From Capsicum annuum (lineage: Eukaryota; Streptophyta; Magnoliopsida; Solanales; Solanaceae): 64,000 nucleotides of DNA. This document shows, piece after piece, positions 1-12,400 of the stretch. The stretch's first letter is position 1; each line of letters starts with the position of its first letter. The translations under genes were made by a program, and so were the position numbers. The stretch is taken from the NCBI RefSeq assembly GCF_002878395.1, contig NC_061118.1, positions 1,170,698 to 1,234,697 on the forward strand. The letters run 5' to 3'. The notes beneath the pieces were generated by a model that did not search any database, was not told where the DNA came from, and was given only the letters and a program-made list of their open reading frames with translations.

Positions 1-374
1 AAGAGCAAATAAATTAATAAAAGACTATATAGAGGCCAGCTTATTACGTAACAAAAATGACCACAATACGATTAATGAAAGGGGTGGCCATTAAGTGCTT
101 TCTAACAAAGTGTGATCCCCAAAACACCCTTAATGAAGGGTTATTATTCAATGCTCCACAACCGTGGGTTCATTCTTCCACACTTGTTGCCTCGGGTTGG
201 CATCAAAGGTAAGCCCCCACGCAATCTTCCACACACGGGTTTGCTTTATGTCATGCTCAAAACAGGTCTTCCATGCATGTTTTTTTGTTCTAGAGGTGAC
301 CAAGTATTGAGTATTTATGCTTTGGTATCCAATGATGTCTTCAAAAGCATAGATGGTCATTTGGCTCGTATCAT
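1..374 (-). repeat. Direct repeat, left copy (retroelement 3' end plus LTR start)
   Basis: This stretch matches 3707-4080 at a constant offset of 3706 bp at both ends (CTATATAG at 25 versus 3731; CTCGTATYAT at 365 versus 4071). It therefore has almost no net indel, though point differences are many. It includes the C-terminal part of the broken frame (from 374 down to 148), a short gap and a TATA-like CTATATAG on positions 25-32, as expected for the U3 promoter of a minus-strand LTR. The repeat continues beyond the left edge of the window. Confidence 0.85.
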
Positions 375-2001
375 CCTCCCCTTCTTGAAAAGAATTTAAC
401 CTCGAATCCATACCTTGCAAAACTAAAGAAAGGACAAACCAGCACAACTTTCTCATGGCATAAGGGTTAGGGTTAGTACAACAAATAACATCATCATGCC
501 AAGGTGGTACAAACCAGAGATATAACCATGAATCCTTTGTATTAGTCATGAAAAGTTTTGTATGAATGTTACAAAGGAAATGGTTGTGACAAGTATCAAG
601 AGATAAAGAAACTACAAAGGTCGTAATGGTATCACTAAGTCCAAAAAGTAAGAGTACCCTGGTCTTAGGAACCATAAAGCACAATTGTTTTATTACCTCT
701 TCAAGTGGCCTCATCAAATATGGTGCCACTATTAGTATCAAAGTCCATCAATCCCAAATAACTTTGTCATTCAAACAAGTGGACCAACCAACAAGACCTA
801 TACCTCTACTTAAAGTAAACCCAAAACTAGCATGTATATCATCATAGGCAAAGAGGTAGTATAGGAAAGAATCAAGTGTAAAGACATGCACGGGTGAAGG
901 CAAAGCTTTTAAGCATATACTCTCTCTTTTCTTCAAACAAATAGACAACTTGGCATTAACAAGTTGGGATTCATGTAATTTAAGCAAAAGTGGGTCAATC
1001 AAGGATGCACATTTAGAAACATTACCCCAAGGAATCAATGACACCTTTGCCCTTGGGTTGTCAAGAAGGACTATACATTTCTTACCATTAAGAGTACTCT
1101 CATCTTGCAAAAAGAGATTTCCATCTTTAGGAGGAATGTTGTCACACCATAGTGGGCTATCATATAGGCTATAGCCTTTAAGACAATCTATAATATTATT
1201 CTTACCACTAGGTTCATTGGGAGTGATTATACCATCTTCAAATAAGACATTATACTTAAGGAGAGCATGATCTATCCCACGGGCAAATTTGGAACAAGTA
1301 AGTTCACTCTCTAAAAGTTCATTATCATGTTTTAAAGATGTTTCAAGCACATGATTTTCCCTATGAGCCAAGCAAATATTAGAATCAAAGGGCAAGATCA
1401 TGGGTTCACTCCTATTCCTTTGATCAACATTTTCAACATCGTCACACACTTGAGATTCATTAATCACATCACACACATCCTCGAGTGGTGGGCAATTTTC
1501 ACACAAAAGTAGATCAACATAAATTTTACAAGACTATATACTTTCATTCAGCACAATGGTTTCAACACTAGGTGGACATATATCGATCTTACAAGAAGGG
1601 TCGATTCGGTCATCAATAGGATCAACTAGTGTATCCACACTCACAACAAGTATATAATCATCAGGTGGCAAAGAAACAATAGACTCACATATAGGCAAGC
1701 AACAACTCATACTTAATGGTCTACTAGCCACACAATTATCATTCACATGTACAAAAGTTTAAGAGTTACCTATTTTACCTTGACGTTCATAAGTATGTTC
1801 GTCTTTACCTCGGTGTGAAAGTCCATCACAAGCTTGGGCAGCAACTTCATTCAGGAAGCTCTCATCGCAAGTTGTTTGGACAATTGGATTTTGAGGGAAG
1901 AGTTTGGGTAACAATTGGTGTATAATTTCTATGTGCCGTTGCATATCTTCAAGATCGTCATGGATGCGATTACACGTGGCCTTAAAATTATGGGCAGCCA
2001 T
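148..2001 (-). pseudogene. Retroelement gag/pol-like reading frame, broken by three in-frame stops
   Basis: Four open stretches on the minus strand (2001-1759, 1746-1534, 1506-748, 741-148) all lie in one frame, because their starts differ by multiples of three. They are separated only by single stops: TAA at 1759-1761, TAG at 1534-1536 and TGA at 748-750. The frame ends at TGA 148-150, giving about 618 codons in all. It starts at an ATG (MAAHNFKATC...) followed by a short helical, gag-N-terminus-like stretch. The middle is Cys- and acid-rich and I do not recognise it. Near the end, an acidic stretch after 'MDSRLNSFQEGEDD' and then 'SRTKK' resembles the extreme C-terminus of many plant gypsy polyproteins, from memory of the family and not a search. 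No catalytic motif is visible. It could be a non-autonomous element that never had pol, or an internal deletion joining gag to the pol tail. Confidence 0.65.
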
Positions 2002-3297
2002 GGTACCTAAATTAAAAAAAAAGACAACAAAAAATAAAAGAAAATAAACAAGATTAGTATTAAAAGCTCCTTACCAACACTCGATACACTCACCTTTGTG
2101 ATTCTTACAATTGGAGCGGCAAATATTTAAAGTTGTTTATACTCCGGTAGTCAATAAGATGTCAATCCTACTTGAAGGCCAGAATATATTCTTGTTTTGA
2201 TTGACTCAAGACACAAAACAAAATTCAGTTACGAACTTGAAACAAAGAAGTTACTACGAGTTACAAACGAGAAAAGCGCACAAATAACAAAGACACGAAA
2301 GAAACGTATTCAAAAACTAATTAACAACCTTGTAGGTGATTACTAGTTTGCCTATTAGTACAGGGATCAAGAAAATTGAAAATAAAGAAACAAGAAATAA
2401 AACATAGACGTCTTAAATTTTGAGCCTATGGGTCGTTTTTAAGGGTGATGATGTGGCAACATCCTATTGGACGTTAAAATTGTTGAAAGTGAGAGAAATT
2501 TTCTGGTCTTCAAATTGTATTGATCAAATTCCAAGTGGGGAATGGGGGAATTTCGGGTATGGGAAGGTAACAACAAGACTTTGGAGCCCTTTTTTTCAAG
2601 TTCAAAAAGTGTGTGACATTTTTTCACCTTTTTGGCTAAACACCTTTTTGAAAAACTTCTGGCTCTTTCCCTTTTTGTAAGTCTTGGTAGGTGGACTTTC
2701 TCCCTTTTAGCAAGACAACTTTTGAAATCCCTTTGTCCACTTCCCCTTTGGATGTCTCAGAGTTGTGTATTTCAAGACTAACAACAAGACAAACTCTCTT
2801 TCTTAAATTTCTAAGATCAAACAACCATTTTCTCTTCAACAAAATATGAAGATCGTGAAGAACACCAAGAACACAACTTTTTAATCTTGGAGTTCTATGG
2901 TTTAATTTGGATCCCACACATCAACAACACATTTTTCAAGATCCAACCCTCAACAAAAATATCAAATAAACGTTTTTAAGCCACAATCTCAACAACAAAC
3001 TTCAACTACACTCTTTGAAGCCACAAATCCTCAAAAAACAGCAACCTTCAAATTTCAAAAACAACTCGAAAATGACTCAAAATTTAGATCTAGACTCTAT
3101 AAGTGTTAGTGAATAAAGGACTAACACTAGAAACAACAAAACACATAAAAAATACAAGAAAACTAGGGTTCAAATTGGCCTAAACACAAAAAATGTGGAC
3201 AGATTACTATTTTTTATTTTTTCAACACCTCTTTTTTTTTTAGATTTTTCAAGTGAGCTAGCCCAAGATTTGACTTGTAGGAACAAGATCAAGCTAT
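2002..3297 (-). other. Retroelement untranslated leader, no gene seen
   Basis: This is the AT-rich stretch between the primer-binding site and the first ATG of the broken frame. It contains only short open frames on either strand (for example about 90 codons on the minus strand, 2917-2636), with no recognisable domain. I regard these as chance. It fits the long 5' untranslated leader of a plant LTR retrotransposon, where packaging and dimerisation signals would lie, but I cannot point to such signals. Confidence 0.55.
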
Positions 3298-3309
3298 GCT
3301 CTGATACCA
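3298..3309 (-). other. Primer-binding site, initiator-Met tRNA type
   Basis: The minus strand reads TGGTATCAGAGC, complementary to the 3' end of plant initiator methionine tRNA and the classic priming site for minus-strand DNA synthesis in plant LTR elements. It lies two bases downstream of a CA (plus strand TG at 3312-3313) that would close the LTR. A partial near-copy of the motif (GGTATCA) sits inside the last bases of the LTR itself. Confidence 0.85.
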
Positions 3310-3311
3310 AA

Positions 3312-3853
3312 TGATACCAACGGTAGCTACAACACCAAAACAGTCCGTAAACAACCCACAATCACAAGCCTTTACCCGCAACAAAAAGATAGCAGCACGA
3401 TCCGAGAAGCAAACATAAACTTAAAAAGAGTAAAAGATAGCTAAGTTGACACAAAGAGAACCCATTAGGTAGAAACTAAAGAGTGTATCAAAACTCTAAA
3501 ACCTACACAAAACAAGTTAACAAGTAGCAAGTTCTTACGGTGACCGCCAAGAGAATCAACTCACCTCAAGATCCACCGTTTCCAAGGAAAGAACAATATT
3601 GGCTTTTCCAAGCCCTAACCTAATGGCATATCCAATCCCTACACTAAGGGTGTTACACTCTCAAATAGTGAAGAAGTCTTTCACATATTTTATCCTTCAA
3701 AAACTAAAGAGAAAATGACTTAATAGAAGACTATATAGAGGCCAGCTTATTACGTAACAAAAATGACCACAATACTCTTAATGAAAGGGGTGGCCATTAA
3801 GTGTCTTTCTAACAAATTATGATCCCCAAAACACCCGTAATGAAGGGTTCTTT
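3312..3853 (-). mobile_element. Long terminal repeat (LTR), one end defined
   Basis: On the plus strand the LTR begins TG at 3312, which is CA at its 3' end on the minus strand, immediately before the primer-binding site. Its other end must lie between the TATA-like box at 3731-3738 and the region homologous to the end of the broken frame (about 3854). The LTR is therefore at least about 430 and probably no more than about 540 bp. I could not identify a convincing polypurine tract, so the outer end given here is an upper estimate. Confidence 0.55.
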
Positions 3854-4080
3854 TTCAATCTCTACAATCATGAGGTCATTCTTCAGCACTTGTAGTCTTG
3901 GGTTGGCATCAAAGGTAAGCCCCTACACAATCTTCCACACACAGGTTAGCCTTATGTAATGCTCAAAACGAGTCCTCCATGCATGTTATTGTGTCCTAGA
4001 GGTGACTAAGTCTTGAGTCTTTATGCATTGGCATCCAATGATCTCTTTAAAAGCATAGATGGTCATTTGTCTCGTATTAT
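3707..4080 (-). repeat. Direct repeat, right copy, truncated at the satellite
   Basis: This is the second copy of the segment at 1-374. The part homologous to the coding tail (about 3854-4080) no longer has an open frame. Because it carries coding-tail sequence as well as LTR sequence, it is the 3' end of another element copy and not just an LTR. The order from right to left is coding tail, LTR, primer-binding site, then a new internal region. That is the arrangement of two elements sharing one LTR. It stops exactly where the satellite begins. Confidence 0.8.
3731..3738 (-). promoter_or_regulatory. TATA-like box of the LTR
   Basis: The sequence CTATATAG, the same on both strands, sits inside a conserved GGCCTCTATATAGTCTTCT context when read on the minus strand. 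It is preserved in the left direct repeat at 25-32. Position and conservation fit the U3 promoter of the LTR; activity is not shown. Confidence 0.5.
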
Positions 4081-6466
4081 TTTTTAGGGTGGGCCTGAGG
4101 TTCGAGCGTGTTCTCGACCAAAATCAATCAGGGCATGCCTGGGAGGTTGGGGATCATCCTAGTATGGTTTGTTTAAATTTGTGTAGCCATTTTAGTGGAC
4201 AAACGGGTAAAACAGCGCAAACATGGAATTTTTAGGCCAAATTGTAGTGTTATAGCCCATGATTTTGTGGATGGGCCTGAGGTTTGGGCGTGTTGTGTCC
4301 CTAAAATTGACCGAGGTATGACAAGGAGGTTGGAGATCATCCCAATTTTGTCCGTTTAAATTTTCATAGTCATTTGGGTGGACAAACAGGCAAAATGACT
4401 CAAACATGACATTTTTGGGCCAAATCGATGTGCTATAGCTCATGGTTTAAGTGGGGCCGGGGGCTTGGCTTGTTGTGGGCCAAAAATTGACTGAGGCATT
4501 CCAGGGAGATTGGGAATCATCCTAGTTTGGTCCGTTCAAATTTTTGTGGCCATTTGGGTCTACACACGCGAAAAACGGTACGAATAGGGCATTTTTTGGC
4601 CAAATCAGTGTGCTATAGCCCATGATTTTGGGGATAGGTTCAGGGTCCAGGCGTGCTGTGGGCCAAAAATCGATCAAGGCATGCCAAGGACGTTGGGGAT
4701 CATCCCAGTGTGGTCCATTTAAATTTTCGTGGCTATTTGGGTGGACAAACAAGCAAAATGATGTGAATGAGACATTTTTGAGCTAAGTTGGTGTGCTATG
4801 GCCCACGATTTTAGGGGTGGGCTCAGTGTTCGGGTATGTCGTGGGCCAAAAATTGACTGTGGCATGCCAGGGAGGTATGGGATCATCCCAGTATGGTCCG
4901 TTTAACTTTTCCTTGCCATTTGGGTGGACAAACGGGCAAAACAGTGTGAACATGCCATTTTTTGGGCCAAATCGGTGTGCTATAGCCCATGGTTTTGGGG
5001 ATGGACCCGAGGTCCAAGTGTGCTATGGCCCTAAAATTGACCAGGGCATGTCAGGGAGATTGGGGATCATCCCAGTGTGGTCCGTTTAAATTTTTGTGGC
5101 TATTTAGGTGGATAAACGAGAAAAATGACATGAACAGGGCATTTTAGAGCCAAATCGGTGTGCTATAGCCCACGGTTTTGGTGGTGGGCCCGGGGTCCGG
5201 TCCTGCTGTGGGCCAAAAATTAATTGAGGCATACCAGAGAGGTATGACATCATTCCAATATGATTTGTTTAAATTTTTGTGCCCATTTGGGACTACACAC
5301 AGGCAAAACGTGGCGAATGAGGCATTTTTGGGCTAAAGTAGTGTGCCATAGGCCATGATTTTGGGGGTGGGCTTGGGGTCCGGGCATGCTGTAGGTCAAA
5401 AATTGAACGAGGTATGACAGGGAGGTTGAGGATCATCTAGTGTGGTCCGTGTAAATTTTTGTGCCTATTTGGGTGGACAAACGGTCAAAACTGCCCGAAC
5501 GAGGCATTTTTGGGCCAAATTAGTATGCTATAACCCACGGTTTTGGGGTGAGCCTAGGGTTCAGGTGTGCTGTTGGCCTAAAATTGATTGGGGTGTACCA
5601 GTTAGATTGAAGATATTTTCATTGTGGTTCATTTTAATTTTTGTGGCCATTTGGTTGGACAAATGGGCAAAACGACGTGAATGGGGCATTTTTGGCCAAA
5701 TTGATGTGTTAAATAGCCTATGATTTTTGTGGTTGGCCTAAGTTCCGAGCGTGATGTGGGACTAACATCGATAAGTGAGTGCTTAGGAGGTTAGGGATCA
5801 TCCCAGTATGGTTCGTTTAAATTTTCGTGGCCATTTGGGTGGACATACGAGAAAAACAGTGTGAATAAGGCATTTTTTGGGCCTAATCGGCATGCTAAAG
5901 CCCACGATTTTAGGGGTATGCTCGATGTCCGGGCATTCTATGGGCCAAAAATCAACCAGGGCATGCCAAGGAGGTTGGAAATTATAGCAATGTGATCCAT
6001 TTAAGATTTTGTTGCCATTTGGATCTACAATCGATCGAAACGGCATGAACGAGGCATTTTTAAGCTAAATTGATGTGCTATAGCCCACGGTTTAGGGAGT
6101 GGGCCTACGGTTCGGGCATTCCGTGGGCCTAAAAATGATCAGGGCATGCCAGAGAGGTTGTAGATTATCCCAGTATGGTTCATTTAAATTTACATGGATA
6201 TTTGGGTGGACAAATGGGAAAAACGACGTGAACAGGATATTTTCTGGCCAAATCGGTGTGGTATAGCCCACAATTTTGGGGGTTCGCCTGAGACCCAGGC
6301 GTGTTGTGGGCCTAAAATTAATTGGGACATGACAAGGAGGTTGAGGATCATCCCAGTGTGGTCTGTTTGAATTTTTGTGGCCATTTGGGTAGGCAAACGG
6401 GTAAAACAGTGCGAACGGGGCATTTTCGGGCCAAAATGGTGTCCTATAATCCATGGTTTCATGGGT

Positions 6467-9400
6467 AGGCCCGAGGATCGGGCGTGCTGTGGGCCAAAAA
6501 TTGACTGAGATATGCCAGGAAGGTTCGGGATTATCCGAGTGTAGTCAATTTAAATTATCGTGACCATTTGGGTCTACAAAAGGGAGAAACGACGCGAATG
6601 GTGCATTTTTAGGGTAAATCGTTGTTCTATAGCCCACGGTTTTAGGGGTGGGCCTGGGGTTCAGGCGTGTTGTGGGCAGAAAATCAACGAAGATGTATTA
6701 AGTAGGTTGGGGATCATTCTAGTGTGGTCCATTTAAAATTTTGTGGCCATTTGGGAGGACAAACGGGCGAAATAGCACGAACGAGGCATTTTCGATCAAA
6801 ATAAATGTGTTATAGCCGACGATTTTGGGGGTGGGACTAGGGTTCCGATATGCTATGGGTCAAAAATCTATCAGGGGATGCCAGGGAGGTTGGGAATTAT
6901 CCTAGAATGGTCCAATTATATTTTTGTGGCCATGTGGGTGGACAAACAGGCGAAACGATGCAAACTAAATATTTTTTAGCTTAATTGGTGTGCTATCGCC
7001 CATAATTTTAGGGATGGGCTCGGGGTTCGGGCATGCTGTAGGCCAAAAATTGACCATGGCATGCCGGGAGGTTGGGGATTATCCCAGTGTGGTTCGTTTA
7101 AATTTTTGTGGCCATTTGTGTGGACAAATGGGTAAAATGATTCGAATGAGGTATTTTCAAGCCAAATCGGTCTGCTTTGCCCAAAATTTTTTAGGGTGGG
7201 CCCAAGGTTCGAGCATGTTGCGGGACAAAAATTGACTGAGGAATGTCAGGGAGGTTGGGGTTCATCTTGGTATGGTCCATTTAAATTTTTGTGGCTATTT
7301 GGGTGGACAAACGGGTGAAACAACGCGAATGTGGCATTTTTAGGCTAAATCGGTGTGCTATAGCCAACGATTTTGGGGATGGGCCTGAGGTTCGGGCGTG
7401 CTCTTTCCCTAAAATTGACCAAGGCATGCCAGGGAGGTTGAGCATCATCCCAGTGTTGTCTATTTAAATTTTTGTTGTTATTTGGGTGGATAAATGGGTG
7501 AAACGGCGCAAACATGGCATTTTTAGACTAAATCGATGTGCTATACCCTATGGTTTTGGGGTGGGCTCGGGATTCAGGCATACTGTTTGTTGAAAATTGA
7601 CCAGGGCATGCCACAGAGATTAGGGATCATCCCAATTTGATCCGCTTAAACTTTTGTGGCCATTTGGGTATACACACGGGTAAAACGGTGTGAATAGGGC
7701 ATTTTTGGGCAAAATTGGTGAGCTATAACCCACAATATTGGGGGTGGGCGCAGGGTTTGGGCATGTTGTTCATTGAAAATTGACTGAGGTATGACAGGGA
7801 GGTTGGGGATTATCCCAATATGTTCATTTTAAATTTTGGTGCCTATTCGGGTAGACAAACGAGCAAAACCGCATGAACGGGGCATTTTCAAGCCAAATCA
7901 ATATGCTATAGCCCACGGTTTTGGGCTGGCCCAGGGTTCGGGCGTGCTATAGGCCTAAAATTGATTGGGGCATGCTAGGGTGATTGGGGATCATTTCAGT
8001 GTGATCCGTATAAATATTTGTGGCCATTTGCATGGACAAACGGGTAAAAGAGCGTGAACGAGGCATTTTGGGGCCAAATCGGTGTGCTATAGCACACGGT
8101 TTTGGGGGTGGCCCCGGGGTCCGGGCGTGCTCTAGGTTGAAAATCGATCAGCCCATCCCAGGGGGGTTAAGTATCATACCATTATGGTCTGTTTAAAATT
8201 TTGTGGCCATTTGGGTGGACAAATGGGCGAAACAGCGCGAATGGGGCATTTTTGGGCCAAATCAACGTGCTATAGCCCTCGATTTTGGAGAAGGGCCTAG
8301 CGTCCAGGTGTGCTGTTATCCATAAATTAAGGAGGTTGGAGCTCATCCCAGTGTGGTCCATTTAAATTTTCATGGTCATTTAGGTCTACAAACGGGCAAA
8401 ACGATGTGAACAGTGCATTTTTGGGCCAAATCAGGGTGGACCTGGGGTCCGGGCATGTTGTGGACCAAAAATCGATCGAGGCATGCCAGGGAGGTTGCGA
8501 ATTATCCCAGTATGGTTCGATTAAATTTTTTTGGCCATTTGGGTGGACAAACGGGTGAAACCATGCAAATAGGATATTTTTAGCCAAATCAGTATGCTAT
8601 AGCCCATAATTTCAGGGGTGGGCCTGGGGTCCGGATGTGTTATGGGTCGAATATCAACCGGAGTGTGTCAGGGAGATTGGGGATCATCCCAGTGTGGTCC
8701 GTTTAAATTTTTACGGCCATTTGGGTGGACAAACGAGTAAAACAGCGTCAACAAGGCATATTCGAGCTAAATCGATGTGCTATAGCCCACAATTTTGGGG
8801 GTGGGCTTGGGGTCCGATCATGCTGTGGGCCAAAAATTAATTGGGGCATGCCAAGAAGGTTGGTGATCATCTCAGTATGGTTCTTATAAATTTTTGTGGT
8901 TATTTGGGTCTGCATACGGGCAAAAATAGCGCGACGGGGCACTTTTGGGCTAAATTAGTGTGCTGTTGCCCACGGTTTCAAGGGTTGGCCCGAGTTTCGG
9001 GCATTATATGGGCCCAAAATCGACTGGGGCATGCCAAGGAGGTTGGGGATTATCTCAGTTTGGTCCGTTTTAATTTTTGTTTCTATTTTAGTGGATAAAC
9101 GGGCAAAACAGAGCGAGCGGGGCATTTTCGGGCCAAATTGGTGTGCTATAGCCCACGGTTTTGGGGGTAGGCTCGGGGTCCGGGTGTGCTGCGGGCCTAA
9201 AATTGACTGAGGCATGCCAGGGAGGTTGGATATCATCCTAGTGTGGTCCGTTTAAATTTTCATGGTCATCTGGGTGGACAAACGGGCAAAATAGCAGGAA
9301 TGGGGCATTTACGGGCCAAATAGGTGTGCTATAGCCCACAATCTTGGGGGTTGGCCCGAGGTCCAAGAGTGTTGTGGGTCCAAAATTGATCTTGGCATGC

Positions 9401-12400
9401 CACAGAGGTTTAGGATCATCCTAGTATAGTCCGTTTAAATTTTCTTGGCCATTTGGGTGGGCAAACGGCAAAATAGCGTGAACGGGGTATTTTCGAGCCA
9501 AATCGGTGTGCTATAGGCCATGATTTCATGGGTATGCCCGAGGACCGGGTGTCCTGTGGTCAAAAAATCGACCGGGGTATGCCAGGGAGGTTTGGGATCA
9601 TCCCAGTGTGGTCTATTTAAATTATTGTGGCAATTTGGGTCTACAAATGAGCAAAACAGCATGAACAATGCACTTTCGGGCTAAATTGGTGTGCTATAGC
9701 CCACGATTTTAAGGGTGGTCCTAGGGTTCGGGTGTGCTATGGGAACAAAATCAATCAAGATGTGTCAGGGAGGTTGGGGTTCATCACAGTGTGGTCCATT
9801 TAAATTTTTGTGGCCATTTGGGTGGACAAATGGGCAAAACAACATGAATAAGGCATTTTCGGTTCAAATCAGTGTGCTATAACCCGCGGTTTTAGGGGTG
9901 GGCCTGGAGTTCCGGAATGATGTTTGTCAAAATTCGATCAAGGTATGCTAGGGATGTTTGGAATCATCCCAGTATGGTCCGATCATATTTTTGTGGCCAT
10001 TTGGGTGGTCAAACAGGCGAAACAATGCAAATCGAACATTTTTTAGCCAAATCGGTGTGCTATAGCCCACGGTTTTGGGGGTGGGCCTGAGGATCAGGCG
10101 TGATGTTGGCCAAAAATCAACCATGGCATTCCAGGAAGGTTGGGGATCATCCCAGTACGGTTCGTTTAAATTTACATGGACATTTGTGTGGATAAACCGG
10201 CAAAATGATGTGAATAAGGCATTTTTTAACCAAATCGGTGTGCTATGGCCCATATTTTTGGGGGTGGGCCCAAGGTTCGGTCATGTTAAGGTTCAAAAAT
10301 TGATTGGGGCATGCCAGGGAGGTTGGGAATCGTCCTAGTATAGTCCGTTTAAATTTTTATGGCAATTTGGGTGGACAAATGGGCAAAACGGGTGAAATAA
10401 TGTGATTTTTAGGGTGGGCCCGAGGTACTATAGACTATGGTTTTGGAGGTGCTATAGCCCGCAGTTTTTTAAGAGGGTCGAATGGGGCATTTTCGTGCCA
10501 AATTGGTGTGCTATAGCCTATATTTTTGGGGTTGGCTCGGGGTTCAAGCGTGTTGTTAGACTAAAATTGATTGGGGCGTGCTAGGGAGAATGAGGATCAT
10601 TCCAGTGTAGTCCATTTAAATTTTTGTGGCTGTTTGGGTTGACAAACGGGCAAAATGGCATGAACGGGGCATTTTTGGGCCAAATCGGCATGCTAAAGCC
10701 CACGGTTTTTGGGGTAGGCCCGAGGTCCGGGGACGCTCTGGGCCAAAAATCGATCGGGGCATGCAAGGAAGGTTGGAGATCATCCCAGTGTGTTCCTTTT
10801 AAATTTTTGTTGCCATTTTGGGTGTATAAACGAACAAAACGGCGCGAACGGGGCATTTTCAGGCCAAATTGGTGTGCTATAGCTCACAATTTTGGGGGTG
10901 AAACCGAGGTCCGGGAGTGCTGTGGGCCAAAATCAACCGGAGCGTGCCAAGGAAGTTAGGGATCATCCCAGTATGGTCCTATTAAATTTTTATGGAAATT
11001 TGTGTGGACAAACGGGCAAAACGGCGTGAATGGGGCATTTTTGGGTCAAATTAGTGCACCGTGGATCATTTAAATTTGTGTGGCCATTTTGATGGACAAA
11101 CAAGTGAAACAATGTGAACGGGGTTTTTTGGGCCAAATCGGTGTGTTATAGCCTACGGTTTCGAGGGTGGGCCTGAGGTTCGGGCATATTGTAGGCCTAA
11201 AATTGATCGGGGCATGCCAGGGAGGTTGGGATCATCAAAGTGTGGTCCGTTTAAATTTTTGTGGCCATTTGGATAGACAAACAAGCGAAACGACATGAAC
11301 AGGGCATTTTGGGCTAAATCGATATGCTATAGCCCACGATTTTAGGGGTGGGCTCGGGGTCTGGGCATTCAGTAGGCCTAAAATCAATCGGGGCATCCTA
11401 GGAGGGTGAGGGATCATACCAGTATGGTCTGTTTAAAACTTTATGGCCATTTGGGTGGACAAATGGGAAAAATGGTATGAACGGGCCATTTTTGGCCAAA
11501 TCGATGTGCTATAGCCCACGGTTTTGGGGGTTGGCCCAAGGTCCAGGCGTTCTGTGGGCCTAAAATTGATCAGGGCATGCCAGGGAGGTTTGGATTATCC
11601 CAGTGTGGTTTATTTAAATTTTTATGGCTATTTGGGTGGACAGACGGGTGAAACAGCATTTATATGGCATTTTTGAGCTAAATCGGTGTGCTATAGCCCA
11701 CTGTTTTGGGGGTGGGCACGGGGTCCAGGCATGCTATGGGCCAAAAGTTGATTGGGGCATGCCAGGGAGGTTTCAGATAATCCTAGTGTGGTCCGTTTAA
11801 GTTTTTGTGGCCATTTAGGTGGACAAACGGATAAAATGACGTGAATGGGGCGTTCTTGGGCCAAATCGGTGTGCTATATAGCCCACGGTTTCAGGGGTGA
11901 GCCCAGGGTCTGGGCGTGCTGTGGGCCAAAAATAGACCGGGGGCACTCCAGGGGGATTGTGTATCATCCCAGTGTGGTCCATTTAAATTTTTATGGCAAT
12001 TTGGGCGGACAAACAGGCAAAACGATGCAAATGGGTCATTTTTGGGCCAAATTGGTGTGCTATTGCCCACGGTTTTGAGGGTGGGACCGAGGTTCGGGTA
12101 TGCTGTGGGCCTAAAATCAATCGGGGCATGATAGGGAGGTTGGGGATAGTCCCAGTGTGGTCCATTTAAATTTTTATGTCCATTTTTTTGATAAACGGGC
12201 GAAACAGCGCTAACCGAGCATTTTTATGTCAAATCGGTGTGCTATAGCCCACGGTTTTGTGGGTAGGCCCGGGGTCCGGGTGTGCAGTGGTCCTAAAATA
12301 GATTGGGACGTCCCAGGGAGGTTTGGATCATCCCAGTGTGGTCCATTTAAATTATCGTGGCTATTTGGGTCTACAAACGGGCGAAACGGCTTGAACAGTA

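Larger units (their letters stand above)
1..4080 (-). mobile_element. Decayed LTR-retrotransposon fragment (probably Ty3/gypsy-type), minus strand
   Basis: Read on the minus strand, the order is: 3' end of an upstream copy (from 4080), an LTR ending at 3312, a primer-binding site (3309-3298), a leader of about 1.3 kb, a broken reading frame (2001-148), and the start of a second 3' end and LTR that leaves the window at position 1. The TGGTATCAGAGC site is the initiator-Met tRNA type common in plant Ty3/gypsy and Ty1/copia elements. I see no reverse transcriptase, RNase H, integrase or protease motif, so the copy is non-autonomous or has lost most of pol. The gypsy assignment rests on the look of the frame's two ends and is tentative. 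The base composition is clearly AT-richer than the neighbouring satellite. Confidence 0.75.

Noticed and set aside
1..183. A three-part origin of the monomer from a sub-repeat of about 61 bp (GGCCA occurs three times in the consensus)
   Set aside because: Spacing in the consensus is about 63, 70 and 50 bp, and the similarity around GGCCA is short, so chance is as likely. The coordinates given are consensus positions.
112..399. Plus-strand open frame in the retroelement, and others at 626-847, 950-1174 and 2420-2680
   Set aside because: The first three lie antisense to the broken minus-strand frame, and the last lies in the leader. None has a recognisable product.
4083..4089. TTTAGGG, the plant telomere repeat, at the array edge and in some monomers
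   Set aside because: It occurs singly inside one monomer variant and never in tandem, so it is not a telomere or interstitial telomeric array.
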